Assembly (NCBI GenBank): GCA_035549555.1
Contig: DASZQR010000010.1
Coordinates: 744,001-808,000, forward strand
Reading direction: 5' to 3'
From: Patescibacteria group bacterium
Lineage (GTDB): Bacteria > Patescibacteriota > Microgenomatia > UBA8517
Length of the DNA stretch: 64,000 nt
Within the stretch, counting starts at the first letter, position 1; the number at the start of each line of letters is the position of its first letter. The notes under the pieces were generated by a model. The model was not told the DNA's origin. It ran no database searches and saw only the letters and a list, made by a program, of their open reading frames with translations. A program made the translations under genes and the position numbers. This document shows, piece by piece, positions 8,001 through 17,672 of this stretch.

Positions 8001-8985
8001 TTTCACTCTTCTTAGTATTGGTGATGCCTCGCTTGATACTTTTATAGAACCAAGTGAAGTTGATACAACTTGCGAAATTGACAATAAAAAATGTCTGATT
8101 AGTTTTACTTATGGAGATAAAATTCCAGTTAAATCTCTTGATTATTCAGTCGGCGGCAATGCTGCCAATAACGCAGTTGGTGCAAGTCGTTTAGGTGTCG
8201 AGACTGCAATTCTTCTAACAATTGGTCAGGATAATTCAGGTAATCAAATATATGAGACACTTGAAAAAGAAAGAGTTTATACAGGTTTTATTAAAAAAGA
8301 TGAAAACACAACTTCAAACTCATCAATTGTAATAAGATATCTTGGCGAGCGTACTATTTTTACATATCATTCTCCAAAAATCTATCAATTTCCGGTAGAT
8401 GTTCCCATTCCTCAGTGGATCTATTTAACTTCAATGGGGGAAAATTTTGCAGAATTTTATGAATCGGTTTATGAGCTTTTAGCGCAAAATCCAAACATAA
8501 AGTTAGGTTTTAATCCAGGCAGCTGGCAACTAAAAGCCGGAATAGAAAGTTTAAAAAACATTTTATCTCGTACCGTATGTTTATTTGTAAACAAAGAAGA
8601 AGCCGAAAAATTAACAGGGATTGAAAAATCTGAAAATAATCACAAAAGTTTATTAGATGGTTTATCAAATCTTGGAGTCCAAATTCCAATTATCACAGAT
8701 GGCGGAAATGGCTGTTTTGCAAAAGCCGATGGCAAATATTGGAAGTTAGGAACTCTTAATATTCCAGTGATTGAAAGAACTGGTGCAGGAGATGCATTCG
8801 GAAGTGGCTGTTTATCGGCACTAATTAAAGGTAAATCTTTAGAAGAAGCCCTAGTTTGGGGGATGTGTAATTCTAGTTCTGTGATAAGTTTCATCGGTTC
8901 TCAAAAAGGATTATTACATGATAGTGAAATTCCATCTTGGCTTGAAAAAGTAAGAAGTAGTAACATTAAAGTAGAAGAATTATGA
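7990..8985 (+). CDS. PfkB/ribokinase-family sugar kinase
   Basis: 331 aa. PfkB motifs: SVGGNAANNAVGASRLG (signature 1 region) and ERTGAGDAFGSGCLSAL (signature 2, with the catalytic Asp in GAGD; the usual leading Asp is Glu-Arg). Substrate cannot be read from sequence; fructose 6-phosphate, fructose, ribose or adenosine are all possible. Its place after class I aldolase and transketolase makes a fructose-phosphate substrate attractive, since no PfkA is in the window, but that is inference. It overlaps the aldolase gene by 11 bp. Confidence 0.85.
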   Translation: MANNFTLLSIGDASLDTFIEPSEVDTTCEIDNKKCLISFTYGDKIPVKSLDYSVGGNAANNAVGASRLGVETAILLTIGQDNSGNQIYETLEKERVYTGFIKKDENTTSNSSIVIRYLGERTIFTYHSPKIYQFPVDVPIPQWIYLTSMGENFAEFYESVYELLAQNPNIKLGFNPGSWQLKAGIESLKNILSRTVCLFVNKEEAEKLTGIEKSENNHKSLLDGLSNLGVQIPIITDGGNGCFAKADGKYWKLGTLNIPVIERTGAGDAFGSGCLSALIKGKSLEEALVWGMCNSSSVISFIGSQKGLLHDSEIPSWLEKVRSSNIKVEEL

Positions 8986-9935
8986 AAATTTTAGTCACAA
9001 GAAAAATTCCCGGCAATCATATTCAAAAATTAATTGATGCACATCACGATGTAGTTGTCTCTGATTTTGACAGACCATTAACAGCCGAAGAATTAGTTGA
9101 AAAAATTCGCGGGGTTGATGTTATTTTAAGTCAATTAACAGACAAAATTGACGCCGAAGTAATGGACGCAGCAGGTCCACAATTAAAATTAATCAGTAAT
9201 TATGCAGTCGGTTTCGATAATATTAATTTAGACGATGCTAAAAGAAAAAATATTTACGTAACCAATACTCCCTGCGATGAAGTAAATGTTGCGGTTGCCG
9301 AGCATACAATTGCCTTAATTTTAAATATTGCCCGCCGCGTTAGTGAAGCAGATCACGCAGTGCACGAAGGCGCATATCATGGCTGGGAACCTGATCTTTT
9401 TGTTGGCGAAAGTTTAATGGGAAAAACCTTGGGAGTAATCGGACTTGGCCGTATTGGAAAAATGGCAGCAGTTCGCGCCCATGCTTTTGGAATGAATGTT
9501 ATTTATAGTCAGCACCACAAAGATGAAAACGAAGAATTTTGTGTTATGTGTGGAAGTCTTGACGAATTATTTATGAAAAGCGATTTTATAAGTCTTCATG
9601 TTCCTTTAAACGAAGAAACCCGTCACATAATAAATGAATTAGCTTTTTCAAAAATGAAAGACGGAGTATTTTTAGTTAATACCGCTCGCGGTCCAATTGT
9701 CGACGAACATGCTCTAGTTCAGGCATTAAGAAGTGGAAAAGTAAAAGGTGCTGCTCTTGATGTTTTTGATAATGAGCCGGAAATTAATCCAGAATTAATG
9801 GGTATGGAAAATGTAATATTAACTCCACACATAGCATCCGCCACAAATGAGGCCAGAAACAAAATGGGAGAGTTAGCAGTTAATGCAATTCTTGATGTTG
9901 CTTCAGGTAAAGTTCCGCAAAACTTGGCAAAATAG
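8982..9935 (+). CDS. D-2-hydroxyacid dehydrogenase (glyoxylate/hydroxypyruvate reductase-like)
   Basis: 317 aa. Two-domain NAD(P)-dependent reductase: N-terminal catalytic half with ISNYAVGFDNINLDDA, nucleotide fold GVIGLGRIGKMAA, then NTARGPIVDEHAL (active-site Arg), FDNEPEINPEL (Glu) and LTPHIASATNEAR (catalytic His). It reduces a 2-keto acid to a D-2-hydroxy acid, which could regenerate NAD(P)+ for the GAPDH upstream; the exact substrate is unknown. The start overlaps the PfkB stop by 4 bp (ATGA), and this is the last gene of the sugar-phosphate run. Confidence 0.93.
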   Translation: MKILVTRKIPGNHIQKLIDAHHDVVVSDFDRPLTAEELVEKIRGVDVILSQLTDKIDAEVMDAAGPQLKLISNYAVGFDNINLDDAKRKNIYVTNTPCDEVNVAVAEHTIALILNIARRVSEADHAVHEGAYHGWEPDLFVGESLMGKTLGVIGLGRIGKMAAVRAHAFGMNVIYSQHHKDENEEFCVMCGSLDELFMKSDFISLHVPLNEETRHIINELAFSKMKDGVFLVNTARGPIVDEHALVQALRSGKVKGAALDVFDNEPEINPELMGMENVILTPHIASATNEARNKMGELAVNAILDVASGKVPQNLAK

Positions 9936-9956
9936 TACTTCAGGTATAATAATCTT

Positions 9957-10961
9957 ATGAATTTACCTTTCAGAAAAAAGAAAGAAGAAAATGAGGAATT
10001 AGATCCAATTCCTGAAATAAAACCAGTTAGGCGTAGAAAGAAAAAAGAAGAACCTCCAAAACCATGGGGAAGAATAGAACGACTAATTATTTTTATTTTT
10101 CTAATTGGTCTCCCTGTTTTATCAATCATTTTCTTTATTAAATCAAAAAGTTCGCGCACTGCCGTTCCTGCCAAAATAAATGCTCCAATCATAAATAATT
10201 TTGTCCCTCTTGCAACTCCTGACACAGATGAATTAAATACCACATTAAATAATGAAATTTCCAATTTAACAGGGACTTATGGAATTTATTTGAAGTCAGT
10301 CGATGGCAGTTACTCCCTTGGAATAAATGACAATATTGAGTTCGACGGCGCTTCTCTTTTCAAGCTTCCTTTGATGATCGCTTACTATCAGGCAGTTGAT
10401 AATGGCAAAATAGATCCACAAACTTCATATACTTTAAAATATTCCGATGATGAGGGAGGTGCAGGTATTTTAGCAAGCATGGCTCCGGGGACAGTTGTAA
10501 CCTACAAAGATATTGTCCAGGCAATGGGAAAAAATTCCGATAATACAGGTTTTCAAATTATGGAAAATGTATTGGGCCAGGATGCAGAGACAAACGAAAT
10601 ATCCAATCTAAATATGAATAATACAGATTTTAGTCAAAGTGAAACAACTCCTTATGATATCGGTTCGCTTTTTTATCAATTAAATAACACCAATTTAATT
10701 TCCAATTCTTCAAAAGATGAATTTTACTCCTTTTTAACAAATACAGATTTTGAAAATTTAATTCCAGCTGGAGTTCCATCAAACATTAAAGTAGTTCATA
10801 AATATGGAGCAGACGATGGAGAATTAAATGATGCAGGTATTGTTTATGCCGCAAAGCCGTATATTTTAGTAATCATGTCCAAAGATATTGACGAAGACCA
10901 GGCCGATGTAGAAATTCCTAAAATATCAAAAATAGTGTATGATTGGAGTACGCATGAATAA
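9957..10961 (+). CDS. Membrane-anchored class A beta-lactamase-like serine hydrolase
   Basis: 334 aa. A charged cytoplasmic tail (residues 1-40) is followed by one membrane segment (about 42-61) and an outer domain with the serine beta-lactamase triad: SLFK (Ser133, Lys136), SDN (194-196) and KYG (282-284) in place of KTG. No clear omega-loop Glu166 equivalent is visible, so it may be a D,D-peptidase/transpeptidase-like or inactive homologue rather than a resistance enzyme. Two class A penicillin-binding proteins lie nearby. TATAAT at 9945-9950 ends 6 bp before the ATG, a strong leaderless promoter. Confidence 0.85.
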   Translation: MNLPFRKKKEENEELDPIPEIKPVRRRKKKEEPPKPWGRIERLIIFIFLIGLPVLSIIFFIKSKSSRTAVPAKINAPIINNFVPLATPDTDELNTTLNNEISNLTGTYGIYLKSVDGSYSLGINDNIEFDGASLFKLPLMIAYYQAVDNGKIDPQTSYTLKYSDDEGGAGILASMAPGTVVTYKDIVQAMGKNSDNTGFQIMENVLGQDAETNEISNLNMNNTDFSQSETTPYDIGSLFYQLNNTNLISNSSKDEFYSFLTNTDFENLIPAGVPSNIKVVHKYGADDGELNDAGIVYAAKPYILVIMSKDIDEDQADVEIPKISKIVYDWSTHE

Positions 10962-11817
10962 GATAGTAAAAAAGATAAAATTTTTCTTCGACGTATTAGT
11001 AAAAAGTTTAACCAAGTTTCAATATTATAAAGAAATTAAAAAAGCAAAATTTTCTTTTTCAGTTAAATACTTATTCTTTCTTTTTTATTTAGTTTCATTA
11101 ATCGGCAGTATTGTTTTTGCAGGCTCTCTTGGTGCAATTGTTTTGCCAAAAGTTCCAGGATTTATAAATACTTTTGAATCAAAAGCAAATTCGCTATATC
11201 CAACAGGGTTAGTCGTAACGATCAAAGACGGAAAAGTTAGCACAAACGAAAAGGAGCCAATTTATATTGATTCCTTAAATCAATTTGGCTTAGCAAAAAA
11301 TTATGCTCATTCTTTAACAATAGATACTAATGCCAGTCCGTCAGATATTAAAAATAAAAATACAGCAGTTTTAGTAACGGCAGATACAATTGTTACAGTT
11401 GATAATACAGGTACTGGTTTTCAATCTTATCCAATAGATAAATCTACAAATACCACAATCAATCAAGGAGAATACAATAAATTAATCACACAAATCTCTC
11501 CATATTTAAAATATATAGAGCCAGGAATAATAATTTTAATTATTTTATCAATTGTAATTTGGCCATTTATTGCTGCAGGTTTGTCTCTTGCAGGGCAATT
11601 AATTTATCTTTTAATTTTCACTGCAATTTTTTATTTAATCTTAAAGTTAATGAAAAAAGAATATACATTCAAAAAATTATTACAACTTGATATGCACGGA
11701 AGTACATTGCCAATTCTTTTAAGTTTTATAGTTGCAGCTGTAGGAATTCAAATGCCTCCGCTTTTAGGAAGCGCAATTCTTTTTGTCTTCATGATGATTG
11801 TAATAAATCAAATTTAA
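10954..11817 (+). CDS. Multi-pass membrane protein, DUF1189-like
   Basis: 287 aa from ATG 10954, which overlaps the previous stop by 8 bp; an ATG at 10939 in frame is less likely. There is one membrane segment near residues 40-65, an external domain reading YPTGLVVTIKDGKVSTNEKEP, then three or four membrane segments in the C-terminal third. This layout and the YPxGLxxxIxxGxxSxNxxEP pattern resemble the DUF1189 family, whose function is unknown. It converges on the penicillin-binding protein gene with a 4 bp overlap. Confidence 0.65.
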   Translation: MNKIVKKIKFFFDVLVKSLTKFQYYKEIKKAKFSFSVKYLFFLFYLVSLIGSIVFAGSLGAIVLPKVPGFINTFESKANSLYPTGLVVTIKDGKVSTNEKEPIYIDSLNQFGLAKNYAHSLTIDTNASPSDIKNKNTAVLVTADTIVTVDNTGTGFQSYPIDKSTNTTINQGEYNKLITQISPYLKYIEPGIIILIILSIVIWPFIAAGLSLAGQLIYLLIFTAIFYLILKLMKKEYTFKKLLQLDMHGSTLPILLSFIVAAVGIQMPPLLGSAILFVFMMIVINQI

Positions 11818-13976
11818 TTATTTAGCGTAGCGCTTGGCGTCGCAATTTTATTAAGCCCTGCACAAATTTTATTAACATCAGTTCCGTTTAAAAATAAATC
11901 ATTTTTGCTGCAAGGTGCAGCTATTAGTCCATCAGGTACATTCCAATTTATTGGTTTATCGCTTCCAATTAATTTACCTTCTATCTCATTCCAAATTGGT
12001 GCAGCTCCAGTAATTCCTGATGCAATTCTTGCCATTGGCGAATTATCATTGTTGCCAACCCATACAGCTGTTAAATAATTCTGATTAAATCCAATTGTAA
12101 GATTATCTCTTAAATCGTTACTTGTTCCAGTTTTTACAGCAACTTCCGGATGGCCATTAATAACTAGAGATGAATGTTCCCCAAATTCTGGAGCCCGTGC
12201 ATTATTATCAGACAAAATATTAATAAGCTGGTAAGAAACTCGTGGATCAATTACATTTTCGCTTTCGCAGTTTCCCGTATCGCAATCAAATGGCAAATTG
12301 TTTCCTTTATAATCAGTTACTTTAAGAAGTGAATTTATGGCAGGCCTATTTCCAGAATCTGCAACCGTTGCATAAACTCGCGCCATATCAATAAGTCTTG
12401 TGCTTCCTCCTCCAAGTGTTAATGAAAGCCCATAAGTATTCTTTTCATTCCAGGTTGTAATTCCCATTGCTTGTCCTAAATTAATCATGTTCTGCACTCC
12501 GTATGACGCCAAAACTTTTACCGCCGGAATATTTCTCGATTGTGCAAGTGCATTCCTTAAAGTTATCGGCCCGACAAATTTTCCATCATAATTTACAGGA
12601 GTATAAGAAGGTGATCCAGCAAATTTAAAAGTAATAGGTGAATCATCAATTACAGATAGCGGCGTATATCCATGTCCCAAGGCATATGCATAATTAACAA
12701 TTTTTATTGAGGACCCAGGTGGCCGAAGTGCAGTTGTAACATTTACCTCACCATCATTAGTTGCATTAAAATAATCAGTCGACCCGACCATTGCAAGTAT
12801 ATCTCCTGATTTTGGATCAAGTACAATTGCGGCTCCGTTTGTAACATGCAATCCTTTTAAGTTTGCAACTTGTGATGTAACAGCATCTTGTGCAATTTGC
12901 TGGATATTATAATCAAGTGTTGTAATTACGTTTAGTCCTCCGCGTTCAACTTCATCTTCTCCATATTCATCAACTAATTTTTGCCTGACATACATTACAA
13001 AATGTGGCGCTTTAATATTAGTTTGGTTATTTGCAAAATTAAGTTTTTCGTTAATTGCTTCGTTGTATTGGTCAGCGGTTATAAATTTATCTTGTTTCAT
13101 AAGTCCAAGCACTTCCTGTTGTCTGTTAATTGCAAGGTCTGGATCTGCACCAAACGGGGAATATGTGGTTGGTGATTTTGGAAGTCCGGCAAGAAGTGCC
13201 GATTCTGCGGTTGTCAGTTGCGATACATCCTTTCCAAAATATTGTTCGGAAGCAGCTTCAATTCCATAAGCGCTTCCGCCGTATGAAACTTCATTCAAAT
13301 ACATGGAGAGAATTTGATCTTTACTAAATTCACGTTCAACTTCAATTGATAAAACTAATTCTTTAATTTTGCGGCTCCAGGTTTTTTCAGGGGAGAGAAG
13401 TGTGTTTTTTACAAGTTGTTGTGTAATCGTGCTCCCTCCTTCTGTTAAATCTTGATTTGTAATATCAGCAAGTAAGGATCTTATGATTCCTTTCCAGGAA
13501 AATCCATATTCGTTATAAAAATTTGAATCCTCAGCAGCAAGTGTTGCTTTGCGAGTAATGTCAGGTACTTGAGGAAGGGCAACCGGAGTCCTGTTTTGGT
13601 CTTTGTAGATTTGATAAAGAAGTATTCCATTGCGGTCATATATTTTTGTAGAAACATCAACTTTGCGATTAATAAGCTGATTGGGTGATGGAAGTCCGCG
13701 AAAAACAAAATACCATATACCAGCAACAATTATTAAAATAAAAATAACAAATGCAAATAATATTTTTATCCGCGTAGTAATTCCAATTTTTCGGTAGAAA
13801 GTGATTTTAATATGGAAAATTTTCGGCTTTCTTTTCTTCCTATAATCTTTAGATTGATAGATAACTTGTTCCCTTGGCTCTTTAATAATTCTAATAGCTT
13901 CTACGATCAAAAAACTACAAAAACTCCCAATAAATAGGACAATAAAGTATAAGGACTTAAAAAATCTACGAAGCAT
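11814..13976 (-). CDS. Class A penicillin-binding protein (GT51 glycosyltransferase plus transpeptidase)
   Basis: 720 aa bifunctional peptidoglycan synthase. It has a basic cytoplasmic N-terminus with two hydrophobic stretches (residues 8-30 and 72-93), then a GT51 domain with the catalytic Glu in AAEDSNF (E149) and GGSTITQQLVKN (180-191), and a transpeptidase domain with SSIK (Ser422, Lys425), SRN (480-482) and KTG (615-617). It polymerises lipid II and cross-links stem peptides outside the membrane. The usual His of the EDxxFxxHxG motif is Glu-Tyr here (NEYGF). It is a close relative of the gene at 14711-17038. Confidence 0.95.
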   Translation of the reverse strand: MLRRFFKSLYFIVLFIGSFCSFLIVEAIRIIKEPREQVIYQSKDYRKKRKPKIFHIKITFYRKIGITTRIKILFAFVIFILIIVAGIWYFVFRGLPSPNQLINRKVDVSTKIYDRNGILLYQIYKDQNRTPVALPQVPDITRKATLAAEDSNFYNEYGFSWKGIIRSLLADITNQDLTEGGSTITQQLVKNTLLSPEKTWSRKIKELVLSIEVEREFSKDQILSMYLNEVSYGGSAYGIEAASEQYFGKDVSQLTTAESALLAGLPKSPTTYSPFGADPDLAINRQQEVLGLMKQDKFITADQYNEAINEKLNFANNQTNIKAPHFVMYVRQKLVDEYGEDEVERGGLNVITTLDYNIQQIAQDAVTSQVANLKGLHVTNGAAIVLDPKSGDILAMVGSTDYFNATNDGEVNVTTALRPPGSSIKIVNYAYALGHGYTPLSVIDDSPITFKFAGSPSYTPVNYDGKFVGPITLRNALAQSRNIPAVKVLASYGVQNMINLGQAMGITTWNEKNTYGLSLTLGGGSTRLIDMARVYATVADSGNRPAINSLLKVTDYKGNNLPFDCDTGNCESENVIDPRVSYQLINILSDNNARAPEFGEHSSLVINGHPEVAVKTGTSNDLRDNLTIGFNQNYLTAVWVGNNDNSPMARIASGITGAAPIWNEIEGKLIGSDKPINWNVPDGLIAAPCSKNDLFLNGTDVNKICAGLNKIATPSATLNN

Positions 13977-14005
13977 TAGTTGGAACGTATTGTATCATTT
14001 ATCTG

Positions 14006-14048
14006 TTCGAATGAATATTCGAAATGACAAGAACTGTAATCAGTTCTT
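14006..14048 (-). terminator. Two adjacent hairpins after the 177-aa gene
   Basis: 14006-14023 is a perfect 7 bp inverted repeat (TTCGAAT, loop GAAT, ATTCGAA). 14029-14048 is a perfect 8 bp inverted repeat (AAGAACTG, loop TAAT, CAGTTCTT). The second begins at the stop codon of the minus-strand gene ending at 14047. Neither is followed by a long T-run, so rho-independent termination is only possible; they may also separate that gene from the penicillin-binding protein downstream. Confidence 0.4.
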
Positions 14049-14580
14049 AATTAGTAAATTTGAAAGTAGAATTAATATCCTTAATTTCTAAAGCCCTTTG
14101 ACATTGAAAGGCATCATAAGGTACAGGTATATTGCAATTAACATTATCTATATTGTTGTCGCTTATAAAATAATAATTATTTTTAACACCAAGAATTTTA
14201 CCTCCACCACGGGAATTAGTCCAATCTTGCCATTGTTTTGTAGAAAAAATAGATATTGATAAAATACACGCTGAAGCATAAGTTGGTCTATTAAAATGAA
14301 AACAAATTTGTGCAGTACTTGCAAAACCAGGATCTTTATATTTATTTAAATCATCAGTTTCATCAACTAAATATCCATTCCAGGTTGAAGGAAACTTTAA
14401 TGTAAAACCCCAATTTGTATTTGTATAAAATATCGGGGAATTAGAATTATTTTGTAACACTAAATTACTGTGTAAATTTTCCTGGTATTTAATTCCCAAA
14501 AAAAATGCAATCACAGGAATAATTACAAAAAATGAAAGTGCAATGTATCTTAAGGTTCTATATTTTCTATAATTCTTCAT
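14047..14580 (-). CDS. Membrane-anchored protein of unknown function
   Basis: 177 aa. One N-terminal membrane segment (about residues 11-28) includes PVIAFFLGIKY, followed by an external domain with a WGFTLKFPSTWNGY stretch, a pattern often seen in PsbP-like or DUF-type surface domains of CPR proteins. It has several Cys (CFHF, CILS, CNIP, CQRA) that could form disulfides outside the cell. Its ATG overlaps the stop of a 43-codon ORF upstream, and it lies between two penicillin-binding protein genes on the same strand. Function unknown. Confidence 0.65.
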   Translation of the reverse strand: MKNYRKYRTLRYIALSFFVIIPVIAFFLGIKYQENLHSNLVLQNNSNSPIFYTNTNWGFTLKFPSTWNGYLVDETDDLNKYKDPGFASTAQICFHFNRPTYASACILSISIFSTKQWQDWTNSRGGGKILGVKNNYYFISDNNIDNVNCNIPVPYDAFQCQRALEIKDINSTFKFTN

Positions 14581-14708
14581 TTCATTAATTGAATCATTTC
14601 AAAATACCCCCCAAGTTCAAATGCAATTACAGGCATTGTAAAAAATAAAATTAAAGCAAGTAATTTAGAAAAAGTGGTAACAGTAGTTAAATATTTTGGC
14701 AGTTTCAT
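14577..14708 (-). CDS. 43-aa membrane peptide, coupled to the next gene
   Basis: A short frame begins with ATG at 14708, two bases after the penicillin-binding protein stop, and ends with TGA overlapping the start of the 177-aa gene (ATGA). It encodes one hydrophobic segment containing TMPVIAFELGGYFE, which resembles PVIAFFLGIKYQE in the N-terminus of the next gene. It may be a real small membrane protein or a truncated copy of that N-terminus. The stop/start overlap argues that it is translated. Confidence 0.5.
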   Translation of the reverse strand: MKLPKYLTTVTTFSKLLALILFFTMPVIAFELGGYFEMIQLMK

Positions 14709-14710
14709 AT

Positions 14711-17038
14711 TTATTGTCCGCTTGGAGTTGGCGTTGCAATAGGTGTTGGTGTAAATTTCGAATTATCGCTTACTCCAAATATTGGATAATTTATAGTCAC
14801 ATTATAAGTTGGAAGCGGGCAATCAAGACAAAGAATTGTTCCGAGTGGATCTTGAACAATCGGATGTTGCTCTTGTTGTACTTGGTCAGGAGTTGCGCTG
14901 CTTGATGCAATCATATGTGTATCTTTATAAACAGTTAAATTTTGTGTCATTGTAGGAATTGCTTGTGGTTGTGTTCCGTCAATAAAATAATCAAATCTTG
15001 CTGGGCACCCAGGATTATTTGGATCGCCGCTTGTTGGTGCAAGTCCAGTATCAGCGCAAATTGTCATGCCCTTAACATCAGACGGTTGTGTTGGCCAGGC
15101 ATGCCCGTCATCGGACTTATTATAAAACCCTTTCTCGCTTTTGTTTAGCGCATATGCAATTACTTTATTAAAAATAGGGGAAGCTCCAGTTATTCCCGAA
15201 ACGCTTCCGTTCATTGGTGTATTGTCATTGTTACCAACCCAAACAACTGCGGCAATCTGCCCCGTATATCCGTCAGTCCAATTATCTCGTCTGTCATTGG
15301 TTGTTCCAGTTTTTACGGATACTTCAGGGTGCCCGGAAACTACCAAGTAAGATGAAGTTCCAAATTCCTGCGCTCTTGCATTATTATCAAGTAGTATTTG
15401 TGAAATTAAAAATGAAACATCTTGCGGAACGACTCTATTTCCAGTCAAATCATCAAGTTTATTATCTTCAAGTACATTTCCTTTCCAGTCTGTAATTTTT
15501 GTAATTGCCACAAGCGGTTCTTTTATTCCGCCGTTTGCCAGAGTTCCGTAAGCTTCAGCCATATCATAAGGTGTAACTTCTCCTCCTCCCAATGTTAAAG
15601 AAAGACCGTATTTTGAAGGGTCTGTAAAAGTTGTAATTCCAACGCTTGTCGCAAAATTTATAAAATTATTAAGACCATTGAGTGCCAAAACTCGAACAGC
15701 AGGAATGTTAAACGAATTTCCCAGTGCAAATCGCACAGCTTCGCCTCCATGAAATTGCCCATCATAATTTACTGGACAATAAGGTTGCTGTCCCGCAACA
15801 TCAAAACAAGTTGGCACGTCAGCAAGTATTGTTGCAGGAGTTATTTTGCGGTCGCGAATTGCAAGTGCGTAATTAAAAGGTTTTATTGAAGACCCGGGTT
15901 GTCGGTCAGCAAAAATAACATTTACATTTCCGTCATTTTTTGCATCAAAATAATCTTTGCTGCCGACCATTGCAAGTATTTCTCCGTCAGCGGGGCGGGT
16001 TACTATTACGGCTCCATTTTTTACGTTTTGATTAACAAGTTTTCCAACTTCTGTAGCTACAGTTTGTTGTGCAAAATTCTGTAAATCTAAATCAAGCGTT
16101 GTATAAACTCTTAACCCTCCTTCGTTTACCATTTGTTCGCCGTACTGTTGTACCAGTTGATCTTTTATCCAGAGTGCAAAATGCGGCGCCTGTATTTGCG
16201 ATGGTTCTGCATAAATAAGAGGTTCTGCTTCAGCTGCATCAGCTTGTGCTTCGGTAATATATTTATTAGTTACCATTGATTTAAGTACTTCAATTTGTCG
16301 CTGTTTTGCAAGTTCCGGATGCGCTCCAAAAGGGGAGTAATAAGTCGGCGCTTGTGTAAGTCCTGCAAGAAGTGCTGCCTGTGCCAAATCTAAATCTTTA
16401 GCGCTTTTGTTAAAATATTGTTGCGATGCGCTTTCTATTCCGTATGCATCTCCTCCGTATGGCACTTGATTTAAATAAGCTTCCAAAATTTGTTGTTTTG
16501 TATAAATAGATTCAATAATCATTGCAAGGAATAATTCCTGAATTTTTCGCTTTATAGTGCGGTCTTGTGTCAAAAATGCATTTTTAACATATTGTTGTTC
16601 AATAGTACTTCCGCCTTGTAAGTCTCCTTTAAAAACAGTGCTATAAGCAGCTCTAATTATTCCAGTCGGCGAGAAAGCACTGTGTTTATAAAAATCTTTA
16701 TCTTCAATAGAAACAGTAGCATTCCCTACATAGGGAGGGAGGTCAGATAATTTTATTGGGTCACGTTTTTTATCAGCAAATATTTCGTAAATTAGTTTAC
16801 CCGAGCGGTCAAAAATTTGTGTAGAAACTGGTTCTTTTTGCCCAAGGCTTGTTGGTAAAGGAATTCCAGAAAAAAGATATACCAGTCCTGCAATAACAAC
16901 TGTAAAAAAAATAATTTTTTTTCTAAAATGTGTATCTCTAAAAAATCTTTTTTTCTTTTCTTGAATTGGTTTCTCAATTAATTTTTCAAGAGTTTGTTTT
17001 TTCTCTGTACTATCTTTGAAAGTTTTTTTCTCCGCCAT
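14711..17038 (-). CDS. Class A penicillin-binding protein (GT51 plus transpeptidase), second copy
   Basis: 775 aa. A 40-residue Lys-rich cytoplasmic tail precedes one membrane anchor (about 41-60). GT51 motifs are SIEDKDFYKHS (Glu112) and GGSTIEQQYVKN (142-153). Transpeptidase motifs are SSIK (Ser383, Lys386), SFN (442-444) and KTG (576-578). The C-terminus has a Cys-containing extension (TICADTGLAPTSG...CPARF, then CLDCPLP) and ends Pro/Thr-rich (PTPIATPTPSGQ). TATAAT on the minus strand sits 5 bp before the ATG. Having two such synthases suggests division of labour in wall growth; this is inference. Confidence 0.95.
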   Translation of the reverse strand: MAEKKTFKDSTEKKQTLEKLIEKPIQEKKKRFFRDTHFRKKIIFFTVVIAGLVYLFSGIPLPTSLGQKEPVSTQIFDRSGKLIYEIFADKKRDPIKLSDLPPYVGNATVSIEDKDFYKHSAFSPTGIIRAAYSTVFKGDLQGGSTIEQQYVKNAFLTQDRTIKRKIQELFLAMIIESIYTKQQILEAYLNQVPYGGDAYGIESASQQYFNKSAKDLDLAQAALLAGLTQAPTYYSPFGAHPELAKQRQIEVLKSMVTNKYITEAQADAAEAEPLIYAEPSQIQAPHFALWIKDQLVQQYGEQMVNEGGLRVYTTLDLDLQNFAQQTVATEVGKLVNQNVKNGAVIVTRPADGEILAMVGSKDYFDAKNDGNVNVIFADRQPGSSIKPFNYALAIRDRKITPATILADVPTCFDVAGQQPYCPVNYDGQFHGGEAVRFALGNSFNIPAVRVLALNGLNNFINFATSVGITTFTDPSKYGLSLTLGGGEVTPYDMAEAYGTLANGGIKEPLVAITKITDWKGNVLEDNKLDDLTGNRVVPQDVSFLISQILLDNNARAQEFGTSSYLVVSGHPEVSVKTGTTNDRRDNWTDGYTGQIAAVVWVGNNDNTPMNGSVSGITGASPIFNKVIAYALNKSEKGFYNKSDDGHAWPTQPSDVKGMTICADTGLAPTSGDPNNPGCPARFDYFIDGTQPQAIPTMTQNLTVYKDTHMIASSSATPDQVQQEQHPIVQDPLGTILCLDCPLPTYNVTINYPIFGVSDNSKFTPTPIATPTPSGQ

Positions 17039-17062
17039 TACTAATTATAACTCAAACCATCT

Positions 17063-17644
17063 TTACGGATAAATAGATAGACTTTTGCGAAGATGTTGTT
17101 GAAGATCTTCAGAAAATTCTACATTTTTGACACTAGACTTAACTAAATCAAATATATGGCCACTCATATTATATTGAGTTAAAACCTCAACTTTATTGAC
17201 TGCAGTTTCCTCTAACAATTCCCTGGCTTCAACATTACTAAGATGTAAGCGGACAAACATTAAAGAAGAATGAAATTCTACTTGAACTGGATTGCAATCT
17301 TTATCAGGAATATTTAATAAATCTAAATCAACAGGAAGCTGGCCTTCTTTATAATATTTAAACCACGAAGTTTGTCTTGTTCGTTTATTTCTGCAAACTA
17401 CTTGAACTAAAGACTCTTGGAGGTTATTGTGAATGCGAAAACCTTGCGTACGAAGTTCGCCTAAAGAATGATTAACAGCTTCTAAAGTAGTTCCTAAATC
17501 AGAATTACACTTCCATCTTACCCAAGTAGCACGGCCATTATCACTAATTTCTAAATTATTTTCTAAAAATTCTTGTTCGTGACTTGTTGGATTCAATCTA
17601 TCAATAGTCATCTGTTTTCGTGATCTTATTATATTTACAATCAT
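17063..17644 (-). CDS. Hypothetical protein
   Basis: 193 aa, soluble, mixed alpha/beta composition, no signal or membrane segment. There is a basic patch near residues 90-100 (CRNKRTRQTSWFKYYK). It diverges from the HEPN gene across 28 bp, so the two could share regulation. An in-frame internal ATG (MTIDRLN, residue 12) is an alternative start. No family recognised. Confidence 0.55.
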   Translation of the reverse strand: MIVNIIRSRKQMTIDRLNPTSHEQEFLENNLEISDNGRATWVRWKCNSDLGTTLEAVNHSLGELRTQGFRIHNNLQESLVQVVCRNKRTRQTSWFKYYKEGQLPVDLDLLNIPDKDCNPVQVEFHSSLMFVRLHLSNVEARELLEETAVNKVEVLTQYNMSGHIFDLVKSSVKNVEFSEDLQQHLRKSLSIYP

Positions 17645-17672
17645 AAATCAATGAAGTTATACTTTTTAAGTA

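Noticed and set aside
14711-16084. Plus-strand frames (60-93 codons) over the second penicillin-binding protein
   Set aside because: Antisense shadows of a gene with intact GT51 and transpeptidase motifs.
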